Shown here: piece after piece, positions 25,201 to 38,282 of the stretch
Position numbering within the stretch: position 1 is the first letter of the stretch
Layout of the letters: each line of letters opens with the position of its first letter
From: Taeniopygia guttata
Taxonomy: Eukaryota; Chordata; Aves; Passeriformes; Estrildidae
Direction of reading: 5' to 3'
Assembly (NCBI RefSeq): GCF_048771995.1
Contig: NC_133036.1
Span: 17,391,001-17,455,000, forward strand
Length of the DNA stretch: 64,000 bases
Position numbers and translations under genes: made by a program
Notes under the pieces: model-generated
What the model was told of the DNA's origin: nothing
Database searches by the model: none
What the model saw: the letters and a program-made list of their open reading frames with translations, nothing else

Positions 25201-26611
25201 GATTTGTTGTGCAGTTTACAGGGGAGCTTTTGGACCTACAAACAGAAAATAGCTGTGAGCACAAAAAACAGAAGGTGAAAATATAGATGGAATGCTGAAG
25301 TAAAGAGTATTAGTGAGACTAGGTGCTAGAAAGTGATTTATTTTTCATTTTGCATTGTGTTTGAATACTGTTGAGCCATCTTGGAAGCTCAGACAATGGT
25401 AGAAATAAAATAATGTCACAGATAAACAGTGAAGAAATGTATCCTGTGTATATTGACAATAGATTTAACACATAATATGTCTAAATTTAGGCCAAAATAA
25501 AAATTCAAATGATGTGGCATTTCTTGGTGAATGACTTCCATTTCTTGGCAGCACATATCTAATAGCCTCATAGTGCAGTAGTAGAAAACTTATACAAGTA
25601 TAATCCAATAAAGCAAAAGGGTTACTAAAGAGCCAATAAACTTGAGATAAAAGCCTTTAATCCCACGACCCTTTACAAGGAAACAGGGGTCAGATATTAC
25701 CAAGGCACAGCTGATGTTTCTGGAATGTTAAATGCCCAGTTCTCTTGATTTGGCACTCACTTGTGTGCTTTCGTGTAGAGTTGAAGGACTAGAGTTATGA
25801 AAATATAATCTAGTAAATTAGAGGATGGAAGGTTTGGATTTTTAGCCCAGGAAACTCTGCCTGCTTTTCTTCTTCTTTTGCCCCATTTTTTTTTCTCTCT
25901 CAATGTGATCCTTTTGAAGAGTTTTCTAAGAGTTCAATATTTTGTATGGGAATGTTCTGTTCATTTGTTGTGTCCTGTTAAAATATAGGTCTATCCTTCA
26001 TTTTCATGCATGTTATATGTGTCTATACACTGCTTTAAATTGCTTTACTTTATTCGGATGAGAATCTAAAGATATTTCTCATGAAACAGAAATATTTTCT
26101 GCCCTCTGCAGTGTTATGAGAATAATTTCTTAATTTTATCTCCAGAGAGCAACCAGGCAGGAAAACATATTGTTATCAGGTTTTTGATGCTGGCAATCTG
26201 GAAAGGTGGATATTGTGTTCTGTTGCTGCACTTTGTCAGCACAAGCCTGGTGTAGATTTTAGTGATGTTTACATCAGAAACCCTTATTTACCTACAAGCA
26301 ATTGCTATAGCAGTTTATGAAGGCAGCCAGCTGAAATACAGGTTTTGCATTGTTGCTTCAGATATGACTAATTTGTCACTGAAAACCAGAAAGGATTATT
26401 TGTAAGTCACTTGGTATTTTAATTGTATTTGGTTGGTATTTTAAATGCACCACTCATTCCAGTTTCAAACTCTGGATTCAAGGAACTATTGAGAGATGAT
26501 ATTTATTAGGGACAAGATAAATTGGTATAACACAATATTTAAAAAATACAGAATTGTGCCAATGACTGCCCTCTAGCAATGGCTAGTGAATGGCAACGAA
26601 GCAATGAGAGG

Positions 26612-26668
26612 AAAAAAAAAGTATATATATATATGTATATATGTGTATATATATTTATGTGTATATAA
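26612..26668. repeat. A run followed by imperfect TA/TG microsatellite
   Basis: An A run at 26612-26620 leads into alternating purine-pyrimidine TATATATATATG-type repeats with GTATAT and TTTATG interruptions. It is an ordinary, probably polymorphic, dinucleotide repeat. Confidence 0.85.
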
Positions 26669-29600
26669 GGCCTGATACAGGAACCTCCACCAAAGGAAGA
26701 ATTTGTCACTAGTGTGGATCAAACAAGGCAACCACAGTTGCAATGAACATTTTGATTTTCTGTGACTTTAGGGAGTGGACTTGAACCTGAATCTGAACTT
26801 TTGACCGGTGCATTTTCTTACTGCCAGGGACAACTTCGAGCTGGTTTCTGTTTGTTTTGCTCTGATAAGAGCTGCAGAAGGAGGACATATATCAGAGTGA
26901 TCAAATCCAGGTTTTACTCCCTACTATAAAATGACCTTTTTAAAAGTGCATCATTTGGCACCATAGTATCCATTGATTTCTACTAATGTCTTTTTTATCC
27001 TATAGAGCACCATGAAAACTCTGTGGAATTTAACTCTGCAACTCACAAAGGTGTGCTAATAATTCCTGCTTAGTAAGAGCAAAATGTCTTTCCTTACTCA
27101 GAAATTATGCTGGTTATTGTGGAACCAACAGAAATGCAGAAGAGGAGTAGATTTCATTAATTGTATTGACTCTCTGATTAAAATCCAATAATTTTTAGAA
27201 GATTGTTTTATAATTAGTTTTTCTTAGATATAAGTTACAATCAGTGTCTGAAATAAATGTTGCAGTTCAAGAAGATGCAAAAATAATTTCAAGGAAAAGC
27301 AAAAAATAACCAAAGGCTGAGAAGTGAAAAGATGAGACAGAAAAGCCAATGTGTTCACAAGTACCTCTTTTACAATGGTGTTTTATCACTTCATTTATGA
27401 AAAGAAACTTCCTCTCTTAATCTGCCTCCATCCAACAAAAACGAGGGTTGCAGTATCAATCTTGATAAATGCTCTCCTGTGGTATTTCTGGTATGCTGTT
27501 GTTTAAGTAAGCCAGAAAGAAAAGAGTCCTTTAAAACACTTCTGCATGGTTGTTTTCAGTGGTTGTACCAGCATTGCAAAGAAATTTACTTTGAGACTGA
27601 CTGTCCCAGCTGTGAAGAAGATAAAATGATGAAGTGAATAGTAGCCCTTCCCCCTTCCATGCCATAACTTCCTGTGAAATTCTATTGTGTATCTCAGTTC
27701 AAGTGCTGGAACAGTGGAAATTTTCTTGCAAGTTTTTAAAGAAACCTCTTTTCCAATGGTTAATCTCCTCTTTGTTTCCATAGAAAAATCTTCAGTATAT
27801 TCTCACAGCAAAGCAGGCACTGAAAGAATGATCTTCTCTTTCCACTTCAATTATTAAAGTAGGCTGCCTAAGTTCTTCTCCTGTCAAAGTACAGCCCTCA
27901 CTTTCAGATGCTTATGCAACAGAATACAAATCTCCACATTCCAAGATTCACACAGGAGTTGATACTATAAAAGTTCTTTCCTTTTTTCCTTTCTTCATTT
28001 TTCCACAAAATGTTGCCAGCCAGTTGAATTTTTCTTATAAAGTGGAGGGACTGTGAAATGTCATAATAAATCTCACAAGGTTTCCTGATGAAGTTGTCAA
28101 CAGTTAGAAATCTCTTTGTCGTGGGAAAATAAAAAAATAATGTGTTTCCTATCCCTAATGACTAATTTTGCTGAAGCCATCACTCCATGGAAGTGCTTTT
28201 AGTCCTCTCTTATTCTGGTTAGATTCTTGTTGTGCCTGAGCTGCTTGAAATACAGAAACATGTTGTGTTTTGGTTTTGAACTGCTGCATGCAGAGTTTCT
28301 ACATTTCTGTCAGGTATAATTTCAATGCAGTGCTAACAACCTATACTTGTGCTGTCTTTTCTCCCTCTCCGCATACAGGTGGTTCTATTAAAACAGGCTG
28401 AAAATCAGGATATGGAAAACTTGGCATGTGCCTTTTATTTTTAACAAAGTGATATTAAGCATGGCCTTCCCAGCCACTCATCAGTATTAATGTCATTTGG
28501 AGCTGCACTGCTCCATTCTTTATTTTAGTGTGTTTCCTTCTTGTGAAAAATGCCAGATTGACAGGCCTGAAAGCTGAAATCCCTCTGTTTATCTTGGGGC
28601 TGTGGTAGCATAGGCAGTGACAGCACAAACATCCACCCTGCCTCATCTATATGCCTGGAGTGTGAGCAAAGATAGTTCAGTCTCCATGGCCATTAAATCC
28701 TGTTGATTCCATCAATAAGGATGCCAGTTACTGAGAGATGTCACAGTGACTTTGTGATCCGAGTGACTGCTCCAAACATGCCGGATTGAGACACCAAATT
28801 CATCTCACATACCTCAGCACAAATGCCATGGTAATGGTTTTCACTCCCGGGGAATCTGCCATGGATTCCGAAGGTGTCTTAGATTTAAACCTTTCTGAAA
28901 TTCAATCACCTTCCTCTGAGCCAGACAGTCCCTCCACTTACTTGAGAAACTTGTTCATGTTTTTTAACAGGTTCCTTTTCATGTATGAGGTCTTTCTTGT
29001 TTTCAGGAGCTTTCTATCAGCAAGAAACAGTTTTTTAGGATCTGTGAGGCACGTGAATAAGAATACTTAAAGATTGAGAGTGTAAAAAACTGCACAGTCT
29101 GGTGCTGCTGCAGGTCTTTGATGCTTGAATGAGCTTCAGGGACCTATCTTTAATCTCAATTTTGCCCCTGCTCATGTCACCACAGTGTTTAAAAAAGCCT
29201 AAAGGGCTCCAAGTGTAATGGGGTAGCCCCCAGCAAAATGAATTCACTCCCTCCCTCAGCTTCCCCAAGTAGAACTTGGAGATAAAAAAAGCTCTGTGAG
29301 GCTACAACATTAAAAACAATTCATTTATATTTTGGTATTTTATCAGACATGCAAAATACTAAGTAGTATTGCCACCTAATTCATCAGTAGATTAAAACCA
29401 GGGAATATCTTTTAGAATGTTGGTTTCAATAAGACTTTCAGGCTAATGAAATGTGGTGCAGATATTTGCTCTCTTCTTTTTAATTTTAGAATTCTTCCCT
29501 AGAAAAACTCTAAATACTCTTAGAAAATTCAAATGTAAGTAGCAGCAAAGTTTACTTCAAGACAAATCTGTAGAAAGCATATGAGCTTCATTACTTATCA

Positions 29601-32600
29601 GGCAATATTTAACTGAACTAGTATGGTGAACAGATGCTGCTCTCCAAAGGGTGCTTTTGTCTAGAGATCATTTTGAACATAAAGAAAAAGAAAATGGAGA
29701 AAGAATTGTAGAAAATGTAGCTGCAAAAAAGAAACCCAGATTTGGTCTAAAAGAGAAAATTAATTTTTTCTATCATCTGAGGAGCTCCCTGTGTAGGAGG
29801 AATGTTACTTTGTGCACAGAGTTTTCCATGGAAAGACTTTGTGTGGTGAATAGAAAGAAAGTTCTCAGTCAACACCACAGACTGGCCTGTCTGAAGTGGC
29901 TGTAGAACAAATATTTTAGAGCTTCATCTGCTTTATCAGGCAGCTCTGCAGGAACTCCAGACAGGCTCTCCATGGGAGCAAGGGACTCGGGGGTGTGGGG
30001 AGAATTTAATCTTCCCAACTCCCTCCTTTGGCTCTTTTGTACCTGGTGGTGCCCAGAGCTGCCCCAGAGCAGAGCAGGACAATCCCCTGGGCCTGGTGCC
30101 ATCATCTCCCTCCAAACTGCTGTAGTAAAACCAACACTTTTTATAAAATTTACGAGTCTATAAAAATCCAAAGTTGTTTTATGTCAGTATCTTATTATTC
30201 CACAGTGGACAGTCTGTTTGATAGAGAGAAGGCAATATTGCAATTCCTTGCATGCAGGGTTTTCCATTCCAGGAGCACATGGAGCTGTGGGGTAACTGTT
30301 AACCAGGTTGTGATTTATTCCTCAGTGGCAGAAATACAACTTTCAGCTCAAAAGCTGCAGGTACATCACAGGAGAGCCAATGTCCCTGTCAATCCTCAGA
30401 TAAGCTCTGCATTTTGCTTGTCATTAGAGATGGTCCCAAACCATTTTTGATATCTTGAAAATTCCAGCATATATAATCTACCTCTGAGTCCTATTGACAT
30501 TCCTGACATTTATATCTTTGCTAACATATTTTATTCTGGTATATATCTTTGGCAAGAAGGGAGAAGATATTTTTACACTGAATATGGGTTTAGAGGTATC
30601 AAATGTCCCAATCAGCTGTGGCTTAGGTAATTTGAAATTTTTTTTGCCATAGACTTTAACGGTGTCTGTTGTTTGGACATGAGAGGAAAGCCAGCTGTGG
30701 GAGAAAAATAAAGCTGTGCCTCTGAGTGCCACAATATTTTGTATCGGTCCTTTGTTTTGGTATATATGATTTTCACTCTTACAAGGTTGCCCACATTCCT
30801 AACCATGAACTATATATAAAGTTTGTTAAACATATAGATATATAAAATTTACACTGAGTTCATCATGTCTGTACCTTAAAGAACACACTTTCATTGTAAA
30901 ATTCACTTGTAAAATCTGTTGTAAAAACACTTTTGACTTATGGCCACTTAATATATTAGTAATCAGTAAATGATTAACACACATTTTCCTCCTTAGCTAT
31001 TTTGGGCAGTGTTGAGTAGGACAGTGAGAACTAATGCACATTACAGTGTATAAGTGCTACGAAATAATGGATAGCATCCTGTAATAATGTATTTTAATAT
31101 TATTTATACATGTTTCTCTCATGTGTTACACAGTGGAGCCGCTTACAATAATTTAACTTAGGAAAAGCACTGCGTAAACCTGTCATCCATTTGTCCAAAA
31201 TTGTCATCTTGGTTTACAGTGCTACTGATACTTGCTGTTCCCCTTTTTCAAACAGTAATGGTGTTTGCTGCTGTGCCTGGAGAGAGGCACAAACATGGAC
31301 TCATCCCACAGGGATCACAGCCAGATAAAATGGATATTCAGTGTTTCACTGGGAGCACGAAGAAGAACAACCTCTGATTGCTGCGCTCCTCTGTCTCATG
31401 TTTGGTCACAAAATGCATTGCTCTCAGTGCATGAAAAGGAGTAAAATCTCAGAGTTCAGAGCTTCCTCGGAGTATTTGTTTATTTGTTACAGCAGTCTGA
31501 CTACATCAAATTATGCAAACTATCCCCTTGTAGTAAATAATAATTTTCATTTTGTTAAATAACAAAATGGCACAGGAGCATTTGGCTTCTTTTTAAATAC
31601 ATGTTAAAAAGAACAGGTAGAAGATTTACACTGATAATTTATTATATAAATGTGGCAGGAAAAATAAATAATTTAAATGAAAATGCAGTGACAGAAAATT
31701 AAACAAACAGAATTGAACAATGGCCATTTGAATGGGCTCTTTGAACTGACTTCCCACGGAATGTGGTCAGTGCAGGACCTGTGTCCTGCTGCTGTGCTCA
31801 GCACAAGTGCAGGCGCACTCAGGAGCCTGTGGCTGGCACTGGGCAGCATCCCAGGCACTGCATGATGCTGATAACAATGCTCTCTGTCCTCCTTTCACAT
31901 CTGGATGTAGCTTGTAATGTATGGAACACAGAGATGCACCTTCCACGTGTTTCTCCAAATGATGGAATCCTAAAACAGGGTTGTGAGCTCAGTATGGGTG
32001 GCCAGGGAGCAGAGTGGAACCCAGGAGTTGGCACTTGTAGAGCTGTACCTGCACTGGGTAAAGTGCTGCCTGTTAATCTGAGGAGTAACAAACCCACAGG
32101 GCATTTTTTGAGTGGCAATTATTGGAATTCACAGAGCTGAGAGCTGGCAGAGAACTGGTGTTTGCCTGTTCCCATCCATGCAGACACACCCTGGATTTTC
32201 AGCCTTGATCTTAGGGAAGAAAGAAAGGAGGGATCCCACTGTTCATGAGCTCCTGTGAAATCCTCTGCTGAGCTCAGTTTGATTTTCCATGGAGAGCCAC
32301 CCACCAGTGGAGAAACAGTAGACACATACAATCACAGTGCTAAAATACAAAATCGTGTGTATTCTTTTAGTAAATACGTGTTTCTGAGTAAACTGAAGAA
32401 AAAATAGGATTAGAAATCTGCATTCTTGCAAGACCCATCTGCTGTCTGAAGTTGGGATATTTGAGATTTTCAAGGCAAGGCATTAGAAGATTTTAAGATT
32501 AGAAGACTTAAAGAAAGCATATGGCTTCATCCTATTTAATTAAATTAAATTTATTTAGTATGAAAAAGGGAGAAAGCTAACTGACTCCAGCATAAAAGCT

Positions 32601-35600
32601 CTTTAAATGCATTAGTTCCTGAGAGGCCTGCAATCTGAACACTGCCACTGTGCTTTTTAGATGAATTAAATATTGTCTTCCTTCTGCCTTATAAATTGTG
32701 AGGCAGAATAGCTTCTGAAGTTCCTTTTAATACAGGAGGATGCTCAGGCATCCAATCTTGAATTGCAAGTACATTACTATGGAACAGTAAAAGTGTAATT
32801 CAGAACAATTTCTCATTTATGTTGTCTGTTAATGTCCTAGACCATCTAGAAGATCTACTTAGTAATGAAAAAAAAAAACTAAAAAAATCTGAGCTCTATG
32901 TACTAGAAACATCTCCTTCATTTCAGCTTTTTCATGTCAGTTCTTATCCAAGATTACTGTAGGACTCATAGATCCTGCCTTTTAGAAATGTTTTCTCCTG
33001 CTTATCCCCAGATTTACTAATGCTGCTAAGATTAAAAGAACACATGCAATCTTGTGTGTGAACCACAGGCAGGTAGTAATAAAGCATATACTTTGATAAA
33101 TATTATATTTTAAAGCTCTTTAAGCAATGATGAGTTTCACACCTTCCATGCTAGTCTGTTACAGTGTTTAATTATCCAGAACAATTTAGAACAAAAATCA
33201 CTACACTTGGCCTCATTAATGTAAGGCAAAGCAGAGCTTTTTTAAAGCAACCCCCAGACAGGATTTGTAAACATCAACTTCATTTTTATTTGGTACAAAG
33301 CACATTAACAGCAGCAGCAGAGAGAGAGCTAAAATTTTACAAGCAGAGAATTAATCACAGCGGGTGATGACAGGCTGGTAAAGTGTCTCATTAGGAAAAG
33401 AATAACAAGGAGTTTAATAGAGAGCCAGCTTTTTGTAGGGATAATGGCCTGGGTTTTCAGAAGGTATTGGTGATTTGGGAATGCCTTAGTTCTGATATCA
33501 ATTCAAAACACCTCGTTTTCAGTAGGAGCTTCAAACCTTTCCCTGCAACTGCTTTAAAGCACTTTGAGGGTGAGCACCCCAAAGCCAATAGACTCTTTTA
33601 TCCTTTCCAGGCAAAATTCTTTCCTAAACCACCTAGACCCACAATCTTCAGGAGACTTCTGAAATGAAGGGGATGTTTCTAGTATATAGATCTCAGTTGA
33701 TTTTTTTTTTCTTGGTCTAGGACATTAACAGACAGCATGAATAGACAGCATGGTTTATGGGGCAGATTTCAGCTAATGTGAAATATTACAGCCCCAGACC
33801 CTGTAGGCAGAGCAAAGCCAGTTTAGGGCAGTGGAGATGTGCCCCAACCATGAGCTCCCTGCAGTGGGAAAAGGACAAATCAGTGTAAGGAAAAGCTCTG
33901 TGTCCTGGGGAAAGCTACAAACACCCCCCTGCCTCAATCAGGCAACCACACCACTCACCACCAGACAGGATTTTGGAAATGCTTTATTCCTTGCTTGCAG
34001 CAGCCATAACTAACTCAAGATCTCATCTGGAAAAGGGCATCATAAACCCAGCTGGCAGGAGCAGGAGACAGAAGCATAAAAGACAAGAACAAGCCATAAC
34101 TTGAATCGACAGGTTGGAAAATGGAAGACAGCAGAAGAAATTGTGATGGTTTTTTAGCTGTTTGGAGGACAAGGCAGGAGTTTTACAGAGAGTGTGCTGG
34201 GTAGTTTACTCTTGTGAAGCATAACTAATCTCTTCAAACAGATTATCTGTAAAAGTATTTTTTTTCCCTCTTTTTAAGCTTTTGCAATACATTTAAATGC
34301 ATTATTTTGTTTGGGAGTTGCTCTCAGGAGTGCCTTTTCCTCAACTACTGAGCATATAATTTATGTAACCTTGTAACACCATATATTGCAGGTAGGCATT
34401 TTATGGCATAATTTATTTATATTTTACTGTTGTTGTGTGCAATAATGAGGTTTCTGCTGCTTCCAATTTCATTCATCAGAGCAGGCAGGACAATGGGCAA
34501 AAAATCATCATAACCAAGGGCTGAAAAGACAGTAAGAATTTCAGCAATGCCTCATTTGTAGAGGCCCTTACCTGGTGTAATATGTACCTACATATTAGTA
34601 GACTTTGTAAATGACACAGGAAGAAGAATGCACTGAAGAACAACAACTCATGATGTAGCAAAACTAAAAAACTTATAAAAGAAGTAAAGGTTTGTCTGTT
34701 GGTGGAATAAAACTTTTTTTTTTTCCTTCTGATGCTTCCTCCCCTCACCCCTGACATCCCAGGGAAAATTTTAATGCCCACCCCCAATCTATTGAAGTCA
34801 CATTGACAAGATTTTTAGTGTTAGCTATATAGCCAAATTATTTCTAGACATTCAGTGCACAATAAATCTACATAGGGTTCTTTGTTCTGATGAACTCATT
34901 TAAATGTATTATATTAAAAAATTACATTTTCAGAGGCTTCGCTAGACATTTCTTAATCGGTTGTCATGGTGATGTCACTGATTACAGTTTTTAATGTCCC
35001 ATTTGAAGATTATGCATTATTTAATGACTCAAAAAGTAGGTCTAATTTCTTTGGAGAAAAAGAAAAAACAACTCTTTTCATTGAATTAATTACACAGGTT
35101 ACTTATAGTACAAAATAATGAAAAAAAAGCAAATGGGACAATGGTAAGAAATATTTGGTTAAGAGTATAGGTCAAGAAGATGTTCTACACTAAGAATCTT
35201 TTTAATAAACATAGCAAAAGAAGAAAATCCAGTTTCAATAGCTGAAAATGGATATGGATGAGGGTAAAAAAAAGCTAAAATACCCTTGTGCAGTCTTCAA
35301 CTCTCTTTACAATCACATAGCAGTAATGATCTGGAGAGCATGAGGAATTATTTTGTATTTTAGAGGAGTTTGCTGTGACATTCTCAGCTCCTGGTTGCAC
35401 TGTCCCTCTGATTTAGGTGCAATCTGCAGCAGAGTTCTAGCTGGGAGTTCAGTTTCAGCTTCTCCTGAGCATATTCCACATTTAGAGGGGAAAAAGCTCC
35501 AAAAACTCATTACCTTTCTGTTTCAGACAACTTTTCTCATCCTGGAAATGCTCTAGAAATTTAAAGATGGCTTCTTAAGCAGTTATTTAAGTTTCCAGAG

Positions 35601-36223
35601 GTCTTACTGTAGAGTTTTTTTTAAACCTCTACTTTTATGGGTGTCCTAGCCTGTGACATCCCTCCCATCCACGTTCCTCCTGACCCTCCAGCCTGGAATA
35701 TGACAAATAAAAGCTTGGTCACCTCAGAGCAATTGAACGGGATTCCAGTCGGCTCAGCTTAAACCAGCTGCTCTCTTCCCAACCCAAAGAACCTGCCTGA
35801 GGCTAGTCCAGAAAAAATCCCCCTAAATTTGAGTTCCAGGGCCCTGAGTCCTCAGCAAGAGCTGGTTCTGGCAGCCCATCCTCTGCTTTACAGCTGTAAA
35901 ACTTTAATCCTTAGGCTGATTTGTAGCACACTGCAGTCGAGGAATTAGAAGAGTGAACCCTTTGTTTACTGGCAAAGGAATTGTAAAAAGCATGGAGGAA
36001 ATAGGGGAGGGACAGAATAAGGGATAACAAGGGAAAAATTAAATTACAGGGGAAAAATGCACCACCATTCACATTTTGGGATCATCCATCTTTTCCTAAG
36101 GCCTGGGTTTGCAGAAATGTTTACACACTTAAATCTCATTCCTGCTGAAGAGAATTTGGTATCTTATGCCTTGATTTCTGGTGAATAAAATACTGCTTTA
36201 CCTTTTGAAAAAAAACCCAATTC
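26669..36223. other. Unique AT-rich non-coding DNA
   Basis: No gene supported. Several chance frames of 90 to 140 codons (for example 30028-30450 plus, 31763-32140 plus, 29869-30171 minus) have no recognisable domain or splice framing. A segment at about 35642-35830 has retained CpGs and an AATAAA and resembles part of an LTR; it is listed separately. The rest shows nothing nameable. Confidence 0.55.
35642..35830 (+). mobile_element. Possible LTR remnant (uncertain)
   Basis: The segment starts TGTCCTAGCC, similar in its first bases to the LTR at 8055. It carries AATAAA at 35706-35711 and contains several CpG sites (GAACGGGATTCCAGTCGG), which is unusual for the CpG-poor surroundings. No target-site duplication was found, no TATA box was seen upstream, and the right end is undefined. 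It may be the U5 portion of a truncated LTR, another repeat, or unique DNA. Confidence 0.25.
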
Positions 36224-36247
36224 TTTTTTTTTTTTTTTTTTTTTTTT
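36224..36247. repeat. Poly(T) run, 24 bases
   Basis: Uninterrupted T24, preceded about ten bases earlier by A8. There is no AATAAA on the minus strand just inside it, so it does not look like the tail of a minus-strand retrocopy. Confidence 0.85.
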
Positions 36248-38118
36248 GTGATATTCATCAAGAAAGTCTTTCCATCAAGGTTCTAGGTTCTTCTTTTTAA
36301 TTTTTGGCAGATTGCAGATTTCTGTACCTATTAGAACTTCTAAATGGGACAAGGGTCAGATCACAAGGAATAATAAAAATTTGCCTTGTTGCAGATTCTG
36401 AAGGCAACAAAAGGAAAACTGTGTATTTTGAGCATAAGAAAAGTTAAGGATTTTCATAGACATGAAGAATTTTCCGTAGGTCAAGGACTTCATTCACAGT
36501 GCAATGAAAACAGCTTTGGTTTTGTTTGGAAAAGAACCATCTTCTGGAGTTTTTTTTCTAGACAATAGCAGTCTCAGAAAATATGGAAAGAGTGAAAAAA
36601 TCTTTCAAAAGAAGCATGCTTTGTTCATTGACAGAGGGACAGATTTTGAGGGAAAAAGTATTCTGTAAAAAGGATTGGGTTGGTTTTTTTTTGTTGTTTT
36701 TTTTAAAGGCAAATCAAAATCAAACCCCAAAAAACTTCCAAACCAATATTTTTGGGGGGATTTTGCTTGATAATGGAACTGCAACTAGGTCTATCTGATC
36801 CCTGCTGTGACAGGTCTAGAGAAATGATTCCTCTGTCTTGCTTACAAAATGTTGTCAAATACCCCAATAGTGATTCAGTGTTTAGTTGTTTTACTGACAT
36901 TTGCTGCTAAGGTTTAATTTTACTTTGCTCAGACCTAATTTTACCTCAGCAGAGCTCCATTACTTTAATGTCTGGCAGCAAGTATAACATGTATTAATGA
37001 AAACAACCAAATCTCCACAGAGATAACTGTTCTAATAACCTCTGGAAGGTTTATTTGTCCACAACAGGTGCAAGCACTTTGTAACAGCAAAGGATGATAC
37101 CACAAATGTCTTTAAAGGTCTATTAAAAGGGAGTGAGCAGAGGAAAACTTATAAAGGTTGCATGATCTGAAGGTGATTATGCACATGCTAAAGCAGCCAG
37201 AACCTTCTGGTGCTTCACTGCAGCCAAAAATATCATGTTCATGCTTGGCACATAATGAAGTTTGGACTATGGAAAGGAAATGGGTTTATTCAGCATGAAA
37301 GTTAAAGATAAAACCCTACAAAACTGAGCCTAATTGTCCTTTGAGGTATTTCTTAAGGTCAAAGCTGTACTTGATGGTAATTATAGTTCCCTACTCATGA
37401 AATCTTAGCAATTGTATTAAAAGCAATACCCAAACCTCCTGAGCTTTTACTGGCTTTGCTGCAGAGAGAAATAATATTTCCTTTTTCTTTTCAGTAAATA
37501 ATGCTAATTTAAAAGGTCATTGTGTTTTAGTTTTCCTGTGGTGGTTATAATTGCAATTAAACCAATATCAGTCAAAATAAATTATTCAGAAAAGCCTAAA
37601 AGGAAATAGTGAGAAGTAGTACAGAAAACAAATGGCCTTTTTGATCAGGAGACCAACCTCCCTAGAATCTCAGTTAAGAAATGAGCCACAACTTTTTTAC
37701 AAAAGGCAGACATCCTTTTTTGACATTCACCTCCCTCATAAAGTATTTCCTTCATTCCTTAGCATGAGAAAAAGTTCCACATACCTTTGTGTGCTCCTGC
37801 AAAAACTTTGCATGTTTTCTGTAGTGCAGGATCTGCTTGAGCAACAGCCCTTTTGAAAAAGAAAATAAATGTATTGCCATAAAACAAGCCTCACTCTCCA
37901 GCCTCCCCAGTGCTCAGTATCTAGAAGGCAAACAGGAGCAGAAAAAGCAGCAAAACCCCAGATGCCCCATTCTGTGTTTCTCTTGGTGACCACTTAGGCC
38001 TGACAGATTGGGACTTCCAGGCTCTTCCTTTGTTTTAAGACCTCAGCTCTGCTGCTTTGCTTCCAGCCTAAAGTTTGCATAAATTCTCACGCTGTCTCTG
38101 TCTCTTCTCCCCTCTCAG
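36248..38118. other. Unique non-coding DNA
   Basis: No gene or named repeat recognised. The last 30 bases before 38119 form a strong pyrimidine tract ending CCCCTCTCAG, which is the acceptor of the candidate exon that follows. Confidence 0.55.
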
Positions 38119-38235
38119 CCTGCTTCTGCAGGCTGCTCTGGGGTGTGGTGGCTGTGCAGCTCCTGCTGATGGGAGTGATGCTCAATTGCCGTCAGACAAC
38201 TGAGAGTCCTTCCATCCCTCAGCTTCCTGTCTCTG
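38119..38235 (+). other. Candidate exon coding a hydrophobic segment
   Basis: A strong acceptor (GTCTCTTCTCCCCTCTCAG, ending 38118) is followed by 117 open nucleotides and a G|GTGATT donor-like site after 38235. At 117 nt the segment is frame-preserving. In the open frame it reads CFCRLLWGVVAVQLLLMGVM and then a polar stretch with RQTTESPSIPQLP. That is a roughly 17-residue hydrophobic core followed by a charged, Pro/Ser-rich part, as in a membrane segment or signal-anchor. I do not recognise the protein. The donor is weak and the same frame runs on into the LTR at 38283. Chance is a serious alternative. Confidence 0.2.
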
Positions 38236-38282
38236 GTGATTTATTAAAAAATATGGATATTGATCTAGTATCGATATCCAAC

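Larger units (their letters stand above)
16248..26610. other. Unique AT-rich non-coding DNA with homopolymers
   Basis: No supported gene. An A run lies at 16461-16475, preceded by a T run. Two T runs lie at 22152-22165 and 22188-22205. Frames at 18492-18773 (plus), 19100-19516 (minus) and 22699-23127 (minus) are open by chance and show no domain. I see no mobile element that I can name. Confidence 0.55.

Noticed and set aside
28786..29070. 94-codon frame with an acidic Ser/Pro-rich segment (SEIQSPSSEPDSPS)
   Set aside because: It looks protein-like for about 30 residues but has no convincing splice framing, and it continues into hydrophobic, low-complexity sequence.
31740..32140. 125-codon plus frame with overlapping minus frames of 63 and 99 codons
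   Set aside because: Mutually overlapping frames in a slightly GC-richer patch, with no domain or splice evidence.
36224..36247. T24 as the tail of a minus-strand processed pseudogene
   Set aside because: No minus-strand AATAAA just inside the tail, no recognisable gene body, and no flanking duplication.
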